From positions 1 through 34,612 of the forward strand of contig CAYNJW010000007.1 in the NCBI GenBank assembly GCA_964397665.1: DNA of 34,612 nucleotides, in the 5' to 3' direction. A model generated the notes under the pieces. It was not told the DNA's origin, made no database searches, and saw only the letters and a list, made by a program, of their open reading frames with translations. Positions 9,560 through 18,605 of this stretch are shown here, piece after piece. This DNA is from CAYNJW01 sp964397665. GTDB taxonomy: Archaea; Nanobdellota; Nanobdellia; Pacearchaeales; GW2011-AR1. The stretch's first letter is position 1; every line of letters starts with the position of its first letter. The position numbers and the translations under genes were made by a program.

Positions 9560-11247
9560 AGACAATAATAATTGGTATTGATGGAATGGATTATAAATTT
9601 ACAAAAAGATTGATTAATGAAGGTAAATTGCCAAATTTTAAAAAATTAGAAACTTTTTCTGAACTAAAACCAAATTACCCTCCAAATAGTCCCGTTTGTT
9701 GGACAACATTAGCAACAGGAAAAAATCCCGGTGAACATAGTATTTATGATTTCATAAAAATAAATCCAGAAAACTACCTTCCAGAGTTATCTTTATTTAA
9801 ACAAAAGTTTACTAATCTTGGAATAGAATATAGACCTTCAAACTTATCAAAACCTTTTTGGAAAATTGCTGAAGAAAAAAATATAAAAACCAAAATAATA
9901 AGGTGGCCCCTAACTTTCCCAATAGAAGAATCTAAAACAAAAATTTTAGCAGGTCTTGGAGTGCCTGATATCAAAGGATTTTTATCAGGAAATAGTTTTT
10001 ACACTTCTAAAAAAATTGAGAAAAAACTAAAACCAACAAATAAAATAATCTATGTAACTCAACAAAAAATTATTCGAACAAAAATCTTTGGACCAAAAGA
10101 ACAAACAAATGAAGGACAGATAAATTTGACCTCTGAATTAATTATAAATTTAGAAAAACAAACAATTAAAACAAACATTTCAAAAATAAAGTTTAAAAAA
10201 AATAAATGGTCTGATTGGTTAAGCATCTCTTTCAAAAATAAATCTTCAAAAAAAATTCAAGCAATCTTCAAAGTTTTTATTTCAAACATTAAACCTTTTG
10301 AAATGTTTGTTACATCTTTACAAATTGACCCAACTAAACCTTTAATCAAAATCTCAAACCCTGAAGAATATTCAAAAATTATTTCAAAAGAAATAAAACA
10401 AAAATATTATACTCTTGGAATCGCGGAGGAAACAGATGGATTAAATGAAGGATTTATAGATTACAAATCTTTCTTAGAGCAAACAAAGGAAATTGATGAT
10501 GAAAAAACAAAAATATTTTGGAATGAATTTAAAAAATTTAAAGAGGGAATTTTTGCATTTGTATTTGATACTTCAGATAGATTGCAACATATGTTCTGGC
10601 AAAAAGATAAGAAGATTATTGAAAAATATTTCATTGAAAAGGATAAATTCATTGGAGAGCTATTAAATAAAATTGGAAATACAACTAAATTATTTATAGT
10701 TTCAGACCATGGTTTTGAAAAATATGATTATTCAATTAATATTAATAAATGGTTGTATAAAAATAATTATCTCCATATAACTTCTGAAAAAAGTAAATTT
10801 CCTCTTGAAAATATCGACTGGAAAAAAACTAAAGCATATTCAATAGGATTTAATTCTATTTATTTGAATCTAAAAAATAGAGAATCAGAAGGAATTATAC
10901 TTGAAAAAGAAAAGAAAAAATTAGAAGATGAAATAAAGAAAAAATTAGAAAACTTAAAACATAATCATAAAAAAGTTATAAATAAAATTTACAAAAGTAA
11001 AGAAGTTTGGTCTGGAAACTTGAAATCTGCACCTGAATTAATCGTTGGGTTCATGCCAAGGTATAGAATGAGTTGGAAATCTGCATTAGGTGATATCACT
11101 GAAGAAATTATTTCAAAAAATAATAAAAAATGGAATGCAGACCACTTAATCGATCCAAAATTTGTAAAGGGAATTTTTTTCTGTAATAAAAAAATAAATC
11201 CTCCAAAAAAACAAGAAGATTTTGCAAAAATTATTTTAGATAGTTAA
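9556..11247 (+). CDS. Alkaline-phosphatase-superfamily hydrolase (type I phosphodiesterase-like)
   Basis: 563 aa. N-terminal IIGIDGMD supplies the first metal aspartate (D9). SPVCWTTLATGKNPGEHSIYDF at about 45-66 is the nucleophile region of archaeal phosphodiesterase/nucleotide-pyrophosphatase-like members, and SDHGF (S383-D384-H385) supplies further metal ligands. There is no signal peptide, so it should act in the cytosol. I chose ATG 9556, which overlaps the DUF2061 stop as ATGA, over ATG 9544 inside that gene. The superfamily includes phosphodiesterases, phosphatases, phosphoglycerate mutases and sulfatases. Given the operon, a sulfur- or phospho-nucleotide substrate is plausible but unproven. 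The 3' end overlaps the convergent polD large-subunit gene by 4 bases. Confidence 0.8.
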   Translation: MKTIIIGIDGMDYKFTKRLINEGKLPNFKKLETFSELKPNYPPNSPVCWTTLATGKNPGEHSIYDFIKINPENYLPELSLFKQKFTNLGIEYRPSNLSKPFWKIAEEKNIKTKIIRWPLTFPIEESKTKILAGLGVPDIKGFLSGNSFYTSKKIEKKLKPTNKIIYVTQQKIIRTKIFGPKEQTNEGQINLTSELIINLEKQTIKTNISKIKFKKNKWSDWLSISFKNKSSKKIQAIFKVFISNIKPFEMFVTSLQIDPTKPLIKISNPEEYSKIISKEIKQKYYTLGIAEETDGLNEGFIDYKSFLEQTKEIDDEKTKIFWNEFKKFKEGIFAFVFDTSDRLQHMFWQKDKKIIEKYFIEKDKFIGELLNKIGNTTKLFIVSDHGFEKYDYSININKWLYKNNYLHITSEKSKFPLENIDWKKTKAYSIGFNSIYLNLKNRESEGIILEKEKKKLEDEIKKKLENLKHNHKKVINKIYKSKEVWSGNLKSAPELIVGFMPRYRMSWKSALGDITEEIISKNNKKWNADHLIDPKFVKGIFFCNKKINPPKKQEDFAKIILDS

Positions 11248-14200
11248 AACCATTTTTTCAAATCAGATTGTTTTTCTGAATCTTTTCCAAAAATACTTTC
11301 AATATATAACTTTGCTAATTCCAAGGATTGACGAGTATACTCTGAAATTGCATAATTTTCTGAAAGAGTAATTGCAGGATCAAGATATTTTTTAATTGAA
11401 CCTTCAGAAATTGTAAAAATAATCTTTCCACCACAGTTTGTGCAAGAACCTTTCAAAGGAACTCTTCGAAATTTAGTATTGCAAGCTACACACCTAAATT
11501 GTTGATGTGAGAACTTTCTTAAATTACCCCTTATATCTCTTATAAAATGCCTTTCTATTATCAATCTTGCAACATCAGAAGTATCTACTGCCCTAATTTT
11601 TTCAACCAATTCCATTTGATTTGCAACTTTATCCTTCATTGTTGGAAGAATTTTATAAGAAGAATTTAGAACACCTTGATTAAAGTCTGTTGTCTTGTGT
11701 GTGTATCCTATATTTGTAAAAGGACATTTCCCACTCGCCAATAAACTTTTAACAGTTTCTATTTCAACTTCAGAAGAATGTTTTCTCTCTTCTGCTTTAT
11801 AATACAAATCTAAAGGATAAGAACTACAGGTTTCAAAATCTAAAATTTGATCATCAACTTCTCCAGCCCTTATTCTTGCATTCAAAACTAGAGGTGCATC
11901 TTGTGTCCCACCCCTATGACTTGGTAAAAATTTTCTTGAAAAATTAATTAATACATCCATCAAAAGCATTACTGCAGCTTCATCGCCATCACAATCTCTT
12001 CTCATTGCTGCATGCATATAGGGTGATGCTAATAATCCTTGTAACTTTGAGTTTCCAATAATTCTCCCAATTACTCCTGCACAATTATGTGGGGCCATAC
12101 AAACAACCAGTTTTCCAATTAAATCTTCTTTCGATTTTAAATTATAATAACTATTCAGACCGTAATATCTTTTTAATTCTTCATCCACAAAATTAGCAAT
12201 ATTGAAAAAAACATCATCACCTTTCTCCTCTAGAGTATCTGGACAAGAAGGTAAAAGGATATCATGAGGCATTAAAAGTAAAACTTGATTTTCATTTAGA
12301 AGCTCTTTTCCGAAGATATCTTTATCATAACCCAAAACTTTTAATTTTTCAACTGAAGTTCCTATCTCTACTGGTTTAAAATGTGTCAAAGGTAATTCCG
12401 TAGCATCATATCTAACAGTACCATCTTTATTAACTGAAAGATGATATTTTGCTCTTAAAATTCCTTTTGCAATATTTTCAAACTCATGATTTTCACTACT
12501 TGTACCTCTTATTCCTTTTATTAATTCTGGAACTTGATTTTCTATATTCCCTAATTTATTTTCACCCACAACATATTTTTCATAACCTAACAATTCTTTT
12601 GCTTTTTCAAAATAATACTTTGAATCAATTCGTCTATTTGAAAATTGACCACAAACTCCATGTTCTTCACATTCTCCTGTTGGCTTTTCTGCCTTGCATT
12701 GCCTACAATAAAATTTCTTAGTAGTTTCGCCACCACACACCTCACACTTCGAAAAAATTGTTTCTTTCTTACATTTTTCACAAAAAAACAAAGGAAAATC
12801 TGCTTTTATATAACCAACCTTTGCAGCTTCCTGAATACTTCTAAATCTTCCTCCTTGCTCGCCTATTGGAAATAAAACATTTGGACTTCCTGTTAACTTT
12901 CTAAGTTTTGCTTTTTCAGGTCTTCCCATTCTTGCACCCATAAAATCTCCAGCCTTGTCTTTAATTATAAACTCTGAAAAATTATTAATTGTCTTTAAAA
13001 TGTTCTTTTCTAATTTATTAAATTCTGAAATCTCTTTCAATTTATTCTTAAAATCTTCACCAATTTCTAAACCTAAATTTGATAAAAAAGATTTCCCTTC
13101 TTTTATAACAACATTATCAAAAACAATATTATGTTCCACTCCTAAGATTTCTAATGCCCTTTTTCCTTCCTTAAACTTCTCCTTAACTGAATTAGAATAA
13201 GGTAAAATTAATTTACCGTTCCAAGTAGCATTTTGTAACCAATCTAAAAGCCAATCAAACAATTCATCAGAAATTTCAGTCCAATAAAAAATGTGACTTG
13301 GATGCAAAGGAATAGAATACTTATCAGATAAAATCTTTGCCTCCTCTAAAGAAATATTAAATTCATCTATATCTAATTTATCCCCGCTAATTGCCAATTT
13401 TTCATCTAATTCTAATTTCCACCATTCTTCAACATATCCTGCTTTTAATAACTCATGATTTCTATTTATCACATCGCCAAGAGGAAATAAAATATCACCA
13501 AGATATAAAATCTCTTCTGTTTCTTTATAAATCTTTTTTGCTTCTTCTACTGAAGTAATTTTTTTAACATCTCCATTTTTTAATTTGATAATTGGACCAT
13601 CTATTGAATCTACAACAGTTAATGCGCAACCTTTTGTTGGTTTTTCAATTTTTAATTGAGTTCCATTTGATAAAAAATTATTTGATAAAAACATTGTAGC
13701 TGGGTGAATTGAAGCTGCAGAAAAACCTGTTACCCTTCCCCTACCATATCTAAATCTAAAACTTCCACTTCTAGAAGGATGCCCATAAACGGGCCTGCCT
13801 GCAACCAAATCTTTGATGTAGGTTGGAACTCCATCTCCTGTACCTTTTGTTGCTTTTTTATGTAACTCACAGTATTCTTCTAAAAATTCCCAATCTTCCA
13901 AAATTACTCCCTTTGATTTCAAATTTTTAATCATTCTAGAAATTTTAGGTGCTTTTTGTGCTAACCCTTCTGCAATTGTTAAACAAACACCACCTCTGAT
14001 AAAGTTTGTAGGAATCCTTTCTAAATCTTTATAATTTGATACTTCTCTCTTTTCAGTTGGATCTCCAGCAATTTGTATTGGTAAATTCTTAGTTAAAAAT
14101 GCAAGTTCATCTTCTGTAGGAAAATATTGTAGGTTAGTTACCCTCTCATGATAATCAACTACTTCTGTCACCATTCTTTTAATTTCTTCTTCTGAAGGAT

Positions 14201-14741
14201 CATATTTTTCATAACCAAACTTCTGCCTAAGATAATCTACTATTACTAAAGAAAAAGCTGCTCCTGTACCTCCTGCACTCCTTATTGGGCCTGAATAATT
14301 TGGAATAAAATATTCTTTGCCATCTTTTGTTTTTCCTATAGACAGGTGTGTATATCCTTCTAGTGGTGAAGCAACAACACCAAGAGTCATGTAAGCAAAT
14401 GCCACCCTTATTCCTGCATCAATTCCTTCTAGAGTTGATTCAAATTTGCAAAATTTTTGTTGTGCAATCTCTTCTGCAATAAGTAAAGGGATAGCTGAAT
14501 CTAATTGACCATATTCCTTTTCCAAATCTAAAAGCCTATTAGAAATTTTTTCGCCATTTTCACCGACCATTTGTGGATAAAGCGTAGAAATTAAACCAAC
14601 ACATTTTTCAGCCATAGACATTGCAAGAGGTATTTCAACTTCTTTAACCGGATCCAACCCTTTTTCTTTTGCACTATTTGCAATTAAATACTCTTCTCTA
14701 ACTTTCTCTTCCAAATCTATAAAATATTTTTCAACATCCAT
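11244..14741 (-). CDS. polC: DNA polymerase D (Pol II) large subunit DP2
   Basis: 1165 aa, the catalytic subunit of the archaeal replicative polymerase PolD. The catalytic loop D916-C-D918-G-D920-E sits in HAAMRRDCDGDEAAVMLL, just after the conserved APHNCAGVIGRIIG segment. Zinc-finger cysteine pairs occur at about 650-700 (CEKC, CEVC, CRQC) and at about 1084-1105 (CVAC, CTNC). The final eight residues, QSDLKKWF, form a PCNA-interacting (PIP) box. No intein is present and the length is normal. The start overlaps the end of the HAD gene by 11 bases, so it is translated within the Orc1-DP1-HAD-DP2 operon. I am confident of identity and completeness. Confidence 0.97.
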   Translation of the reverse strand: MDVEKYFIDLEEKVREEYLIANSAKEKGLDPVKEVEIPLAMSMAEKCVGLISTLYPQMVGENGEKISNRLLDLEKEYGQLDSAIPLLIAEEIAQQKFCKFESTLEGIDAGIRVAFAYMTLGVVASPLEGYTHLSIGKTKDGKEYFIPNYSGPIRSAGGTGAAFSLVIVDYLRQKFGYEKYDPSEEEIKRMVTEVVDYHERVTNLQYFPTEDELAFLTKNLPIQIAGDPTEKREVSNYKDLERIPTNFIRGGVCLTIAEGLAQKAPKISRMIKNLKSKGVILEDWEFLEEYCELHKKATKGTGDGVPTYIKDLVAGRPVYGHPSRSGSFRFRYGRGRVTGFSAASIHPATMFLSNNFLSNGTQLKIEKPTKGCALTVVDSIDGPIIKLKNGDVKKITSVEEAKKIYKETEEILYLGDILFPLGDVINRNHELLKAGYVEEWWKLELDEKLAISGDKLDIDEFNISLEEAKILSDKYSIPLHPSHIFYWTEISDELFDWLLDWLQNATWNGKLILPYSNSVKEKFKEGKRALEILGVEHNIVFDNVVIKEGKSFLSNLGLEIGEDFKNKLKEISEFNKLEKNILKTINNFSEFIIKDKAGDFMGARMGRPEKAKLRKLTGSPNVLFPIGEQGGRFRSIQEAAKVGYIKADFPLFFCEKCKKETIFSKCEVCGGETTKKFYCRQCKAEKPTGECEEHGVCGQFSNRRIDSKYYFEKAKELLGYEKYVVGENKLGNIENQVPELIKGIRGTSSENHEFENIAKGILRAKYHLSVNKDGTVRYDATELPLTHFKPVEIGTSVEKLKVLGYDKDIFGKELLNENQVLLLMPHDILLPSCPDTLEEKGDDVFFNIANFVDEELKRYYGLNSYYNLKSKEDLIGKLVVCMAPHNCAGVIGRIIGNSKLQGLLASPYMHAAMRRDCDGDEAAVMLLMDVLINFSRKFLPSHRGGTQDAPLVLNARIRAGEVDDQILDFETCSSYPLDLYYKAEERKHSSEVEIETVKSLLASGKCPFTNIGYTHKTTDFNQGVLNSSYKILPTMKDKVANQMELVEKIRAVDTSDVARLIIERHFIRDIRGNLRKFSHQQFRCVACNTKFRRVPLKGSCTNCGGKIIFTISEGSIKKYLDPAITLSENYAISEYTRQSLELAKLYIESIFGKDSEKQSDLKKWF

Positions 14742-15324
14742 TTTTTATATTAAATTTTTCTATTTCTTTAAAAATTTCTTTCCAATTATAAACTCTTTTA
14801 ATTAATTTGTGTTCTACTCCTTTATTCCAAGGTTTATCAAATAAAATAACTTGAATCCCTTTAGAAGCACAGTCTAAGGAATTTTTATTATCATCATCAA
14901 TCATTAAATTTATATTTCTATCTAGACAGATATCTCCTTTTGAAGTTATTTCTCCTTGTTTAAATGAATCTTGAAATAAAACTTCAAAATCAAATTCTGG
15001 AAAATGTTTCTTCAAAATTTCAAAAGTTTCAAACTTTAATCTACTAGGTCTAGCAGTAATCAAAACAATTTCATTAGATTTTATCAAATGACTTAAAATT
15101 TCTTTTGCTCCTTCAATTGGTTTAATATTTTTATTATAAGTTATATCATATTTTTTATACCAATAATAAAGTTCGTCTTTTGTAATACCTAAAAATTCAT
15201 GAAACCTCATTGAAGAGTAATTATCCTCACAATGATGACGAGTATTATTTTTTTCATTGTAAAACTTCAAAAAATCTTCTAAAGAATATATTAAAGTATC
15301 ATCAATATCAATCCCTATTTTCAT
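14731..15324 (-). CDS. HAD-superfamily phosphatase, 5'(3')-deoxyribonucleotidase-like
   Basis: 197 aa. HAD motif I is D6-I-D8-D9-T (nucleophile D6, acid D8), motif II is LITARPS, and motif III/IV is the late MIDDDNKN segment. The cap region after residue 15 (FYNEKNNTRH) is of the type seen in NT5C/YorS-like nucleotidases, enzymes that dephosphorylate deoxynucleoside monophosphates. It lies between the two PolD subunit genes, overlapping DP1 by 4 bases and DP2 by 11, with a GAGGT site before its start. A dNTP-pool or nucleotide-cleanup role linked to replication is inference. Substrate specificity cannot be read from the sequence. Confidence 0.75.
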   Translation of the reverse strand: MKIGIDIDDTLIYSLEDFLKFYNEKNNTRHHCEDNYSSMRFHEFLGITKDELYYWYKKYDITYNKNIKPIEGAKEILSHLIKSNEIVLITARPSRLKFETFEILKKHFPEFDFEVLFQDSFKQGEITSKGDICLDRNINLMIDDDNKNSLDCASKGIQVILFDKPWNKGVEHKLIKRVYNWKEIFKEIEKFNIKNGC

Positions 15325-16886
15325 TCTTTTACCTCTTTTTCTGAAAAATCTAAAATTTTAATTTCTCTTGTCTTTAAATTAAAAATAGGAACTTTACATG
15401 GATCAGGATTATTTCCAACTTTTTCTTCAAAAGGTGTTTTTGATTGCCAACAAGAACTTGCAATTAAAAGAATATTATTATATGTTGAAACTTCTGACCT
15501 GTGTTGATCTCCAGTAGAAACAATATCTGGAATAATATCTATTAATAAATTATCTTTTTTTTCAGTAGGGATATAATCGCAATGACCATGCATTGGAGAT
15601 AAATGTCTTCGCTTTAACATTTCTTTAACAACTCTTGTTGGTGAATCATGACCATAATTTAATCTAATTTCAGGAATTTCTTCAATTATCCCATGCATAC
15701 TTGCACCATGATACATTAAAATTTTAAATCCTCCATCTATTTCAACTAAACAAGGATTAGGTACTAAAGTTAAATTTTCAATTTGGTGAAGTCCAGGTGA
15801 CCATTCTTCTTCAACTATTGGTTGTGGTTCTCCTACCCAAACTGCATCATGTTGACCTGGAGATAAAATAATTTTAATATCATTCCTTATTAATTTTAAA
15901 TATTCAACTAATTTTTTATATTGTTCTTTCATATCTTTTATATTCAAATATTTATCTTGTCCAGGATAAACACCTACACCATCTACAGAATCACCAGTTA
16001 AGAAAAGATATTTGACTTTCTTAGCTAAATTTCTCTGATCTTCATCCCCTTCTTCACCATTTAACCATTTAATAAATTTCAAAAAATTCTTTTCTAAAAA
16101 CATTGTTGAACCAACATGCATATCTGAAGTAAATACAACTAATTCTTCCTCAGTATGTTTTCTTTTTTCAGGTAAATAAGATTCTGGAAATAATAATTCA
16201 TTTGCAAAAAGAATTTCATTATTTCCATTTACTTTGAAAGCTACGACCTCATCGAGAAGTATATCTTTTGCTTTTTCAAATAATTCTTCTTTATTTTTAT
16301 TAACTAATATCCTACTAAATCCTGTTAAGTCTTCTACTTCAAAAAGTAAATTTCCATTTTTAGTTAATTTTTTATTAAAAATTGAAACTATTACAAAACT
16401 ACTTTCTCTTTCATTTCCTATCCTTCTTAAGGATTTTAAATTTTCCAAACTTTTTTCTTGAAAAATATTTTGTAATTGTTCATATCTATTTCTAAAATGT
16501 TTCACAAAATCTTGTACACCTATTCTTTTAGGTAAAATTTTTGGAGCAGCTAATATTTTAACAATACCTGAGTTGTTCCTTGAATTAATTTTATTATCTG
16601 ATGAATTATCTAATTCTGATAAATTCTTAAAATTTAAACCTAATTTTGAAAAAAATTCAATAGATGATTTTTTATTATTTAAACTAAAAAAAAGAGTTTG
16701 AACTTTTAAAAAATTATTTTTTAACACATTTTTAGTTATTATTCTTTCGGTTAAATTTAAATTAAATAATTTATTTATTAAATCTTCAATTTCTAATTCT
16801 GTAAAAACATTAAAAGAATTAAGAATCTCTTTATCTAATAAAAACCCTTTCTTTATACATTTTTTTAATATTTCTTTATTTTCCAT
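15321..16886 (-). CDS. polB: DNA polymerase D (Pol II) small subunit DP1
   Basis: 521 aa, the exonuclease/regulatory subunit of PolD. It has an N-terminal helical region (1-120), an OB-fold (about 150-235, FEVEDLTGFSRILV), and a calcineurin-like (Mre11-type) phosphoesterase domain. Motifs are SDMHVGS (D255, H257), GDSVDG (D299), PGQHD (G344-Q345-H346-D347), MYHGAS, HGH and TGDQH (G459-D460-Q461-H462). Two differ from the usual pattern: GNHD is GQHD and GHxH is GDQH, so exonuclease activity may be altered. The gene follows Orc1/Cdc6 after 61 bases, with a GAGG site, and its stop overlaps the HAD start by 4 bases. Confidence 0.95.
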   Translation of the reverse strand: MENKEILKKCIKKGFLLDKEILNSFNVFTELEIEDLINKLFNLNLTERIITKNVLKNNFLKVQTLFFSLNNKKSSIEFFSKLGLNFKNLSELDNSSDNKINSRNNSGIVKILAAPKILPKRIGVQDFVKHFRNRYEQLQNIFQEKSLENLKSLRRIGNERESSFVIVSIFNKKLTKNGNLLFEVEDLTGFSRILVNKNKEELFEKAKDILLDEVVAFKVNGNNEILFANELLFPESYLPEKRKHTEEELVVFTSDMHVGSTMFLEKNFLKFIKWLNGEEGDEDQRNLAKKVKYLFLTGDSVDGVGVYPGQDKYLNIKDMKEQYKKLVEYLKLIRNDIKIILSPGQHDAVWVGEPQPIVEEEWSPGLHQIENLTLVPNPCLVEIDGGFKILMYHGASMHGIIEEIPEIRLNYGHDSPTRVVKEMLKRRHLSPMHGHCDYIPTEKKDNLLIDIIPDIVSTGDQHRSEVSTYNNILLIASSCWQSKTPFEEKVGNNPDPCKVPIFNLKTREIKILDFSEKEVKE

Positions 16887-16947
16887 ATTATCATTCCTCT
16901 TTGAATTTTTGGTTTGCCAAATTAATTTTTCAATCGAGTGATTATAA

Positions 16948-18162
16948 TTATAAATTTAGAGATTCTTTTAAGATTGCCTCTGCTTTAATTAATAAATTAG
17001 AAGGTATAGATAATTTTATTTCCCTTGTCCTACCATGCCTTCCTTTTGAAATTACTCTTGCATTTATCAAACCTAACATATCTATTTCTGCAATTATATC
17101 TGAAACTCTTCTTTGTGTCAAAACTTCAGATTTTCCCTCTAAACAAACTTTCTGATAAGAATCATAAACATCTCCAGTAAAAAAACTTCCTAAATTATTT
17201 TTATCTCTTTCTTTTGTTAATTGTAAAATAGAATAAAGTACATTTTGAAATTGTGTTGGTTCTGATTCTATTATTGCAAGAATTTTATCTTTTTCTATTT
17301 TTTTATTAGCAGAGTCTATATAATTTTCTGTTATTAATTTGCTACCATCTCTTTCTGCTAATTCTCCTGCAACTCTTAATAAATCTAATGCCCTTCTTGC
17401 ATCTCCATGTTCTCTAGCAGCAAATGCTGCACATTTTTGTAAAACACCCTCTTCTAAAACTCCTTTTTTAAATGCCCTTTTACATCTTTCATGAAGGATG
17501 TCTAATAATTGTGGTGCATTATATGGTGGAAATATTATCTCTTCTTCACCTAATGAAGATCTTACTCTTGGATCTATATTTTCCAAAAAAGTAACATCAT
17601 TAGAAATACCTATTAATGAAATTTGAGATTTAGTTAATTCTGCATTTAATCTTGTTAAAGAATATAAAAAATTATCAGAAATTTTTTTAACTGCTTGATC
17701 TATTTCATCAAAAATAAGAATTATTAATTGTTTTTTATTTTCTATTAAATCAACAAATTTATCATAAACTTTTCCTGTTGGTAAACCTGTTGCTGCAACT
17801 TCACCACCTAATTTATGAATCAAAGCTGCAAGAATTCTATATTCAGTATCAGCTACTTTTTTCAATTTACAATTTAAATATTCAATTCTAATTTCTATAC
17901 CCATATCTTTAGCTCTTTTCAATATTTCTTCTGAAACATATTGTACTGAAAGAGTTTTACCTGTTCCAGTTTTACCATATAAAAATAAATTGCTAGCTTT
18001 TTCACCTCTTAAAACAGGTGCTAATATTGAAGCTATTTGTTCTATTTGTGAATCTCTATGGGAGATATTATCAGGATTATAATTTGCCTGTAAAACTTGT
18101 TTTTCATTAAAAAGACTATTTTCTATTACAGAATTGAAAATATTATCTAATTTAGAAGACAT
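16948..18162 (-). CDS. cdc6: Orc1/Cdc6 origin-recognition initiator
   Basis: 404 aa, AAA+ ATPase that binds ORB boxes at archaeal origins and loads MCM helicase. Walker A GKTGTGKT is at 63-70, Walker B IFDEID at 150-155 (D152, E153), sensor 1 at GISND, the arginine-finger region at DPRVRSSL, and sensor 2 at HGDARRALDLLR. The C-terminal winged helix (about 310-404) contains TQRRVSDIIAEIDMLGLI for DNA binding. It is transcribed leftwards from the origin region at once upstream and leads the PolD operon. An AATATATG box lies about 24 bases before the ATG. All ATPase residues are present. Confidence 0.96.
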   Translation of the reverse strand: MSSKLDNIFNSVIENSLFNEKQVLQANYNPDNISHRDSQIEQIASILAPVLRGEKASNLFLYGKTGTGKTLSVQYVSEEILKRAKDMGIEIRIEYLNCKLKKVADTEYRILAALIHKLGGEVAATGLPTGKVYDKFVDLIENKKQLIILIFDEIDQAVKKISDNFLYSLTRLNAELTKSQISLIGISNDVTFLENIDPRVRSSLGEEEIIFPPYNAPQLLDILHERCKRAFKKGVLEEGVLQKCAAFAAREHGDARRALDLLRVAGELAERDGSKLITENYIDSANKKIEKDKILAIIESEPTQFQNVLYSILQLTKERDKNNLGSFFTGDVYDSYQKVCLEGKSEVLTQRRVSDIIAEIDMLGLINARVISKGRHGRTREIKLSIPSNLLIKAEAILKESLNL

Positions 18163-18338
18163 TTTTATATTTTTTATTTAACATATATTCTTAATAAAAT
18201 TCTAGTATTTAAACTTTTTGTATAGGAATCTTAACAAGTTCAACCTTCACTTCATTTGGAAGTTGTAACAATTAAAAATAATTTTTATTTAAATATTTTA
18301 GTTGTTCCTCTTCGATGAATAATATTTTTAATTTTAAC

Positions 18339-18371
18339 CTCTCACCCCCTTATTTCATTTCCACATGAAAC
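18339..18371 (-). promoter_or_regulatory. ORB-like origin recognition box, left copy
   Basis: Read on the minus strand it has a TTTCATGTGGAAATGAAA core followed by TAAGGGGGTG. This resembles the archaeal ORB pattern (TTCCAGTGGAAAC, A-rich, then a G-string). The G-string points outward. Confidence 0.75.
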
Positions 18372-18398
18372 TAAATAACACTGAAAAAAATAAAACTG

Positions 18399-18450
18399 TA
18401 TTATATATATTATATTATATATATTATATTATATTATATATTTATAAATA
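18399..18450. promoter_or_regulatory. A/T-only tract, candidate DNA unwinding element
   Basis: 52 consecutive A/T bases, mostly TATAT/TATTA steps, centred between the two ORB-like boxes. Confidence 0.7.
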
Positions 18451-18495
18451 GATTTTATTAAATTTCATAAAATTCAATGGGAAAACTTTAAAAAA

Positions 18496-18524
18496 GATTT
18501 CCAAACGCAATAAGGGGGTGAGAG
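18496..18524 (+). promoter_or_regulatory. ORB-like origin recognition box, right copy
   Basis: TTTCCAAACGCAA followed by TAAGGGGGTGAGAG, the G-string half being a perfect inverted copy of the left box. A further TTCAATGGGAAAAC just upstream (about 18472) resembles the ORB dyad. Confidence 0.72.
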
Positions 18525-18576
18525 TATTTTCTAAAGAAAATAACTAATTTAACTAATAAACTCTATCACCCAAATC

Positions 18577-18584
18577 TTTATAAA
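18577..18584 (+). promoter_or_regulatory. TATA box of the PRC-barrel gene
   Basis: TTTATAAA centred about 25 bases before ATG 18606, implying a leaderless mRNA. Confidence 0.65.
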
Positions 18585-18605
18585 CTTTTATCAGTAATTT
18601 TTTAT

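Larger units (their letters stand above)
18163..18605. other. Probable chromosomal replication origin (oriC)
   Basis: 443 bases without a gene, between Orc1/Cdc6 (leftward) and the PRC-barrel gene (rightward). It holds two ORB-like boxes in inverted orientation (18339-18371 and 18496-18524), whose ends are perfect 16-base inverted copies (CTCTCACCCCCTTATT and its complement). Between them lies an uninterrupted 52-base A/T tract that could serve as the unwinding element. This matches the layout of known archaeal origins next to orc1/cdc6. The region also carries the promoters of both flanking genes. Confidence 0.85.

Noticed and set aside
12449..12875. Plus-strand frames inside the PolD large-subunit gene
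   Set aside because: They are shadows of the conserved zinc-finger region of DP2, with unnatural compositions.
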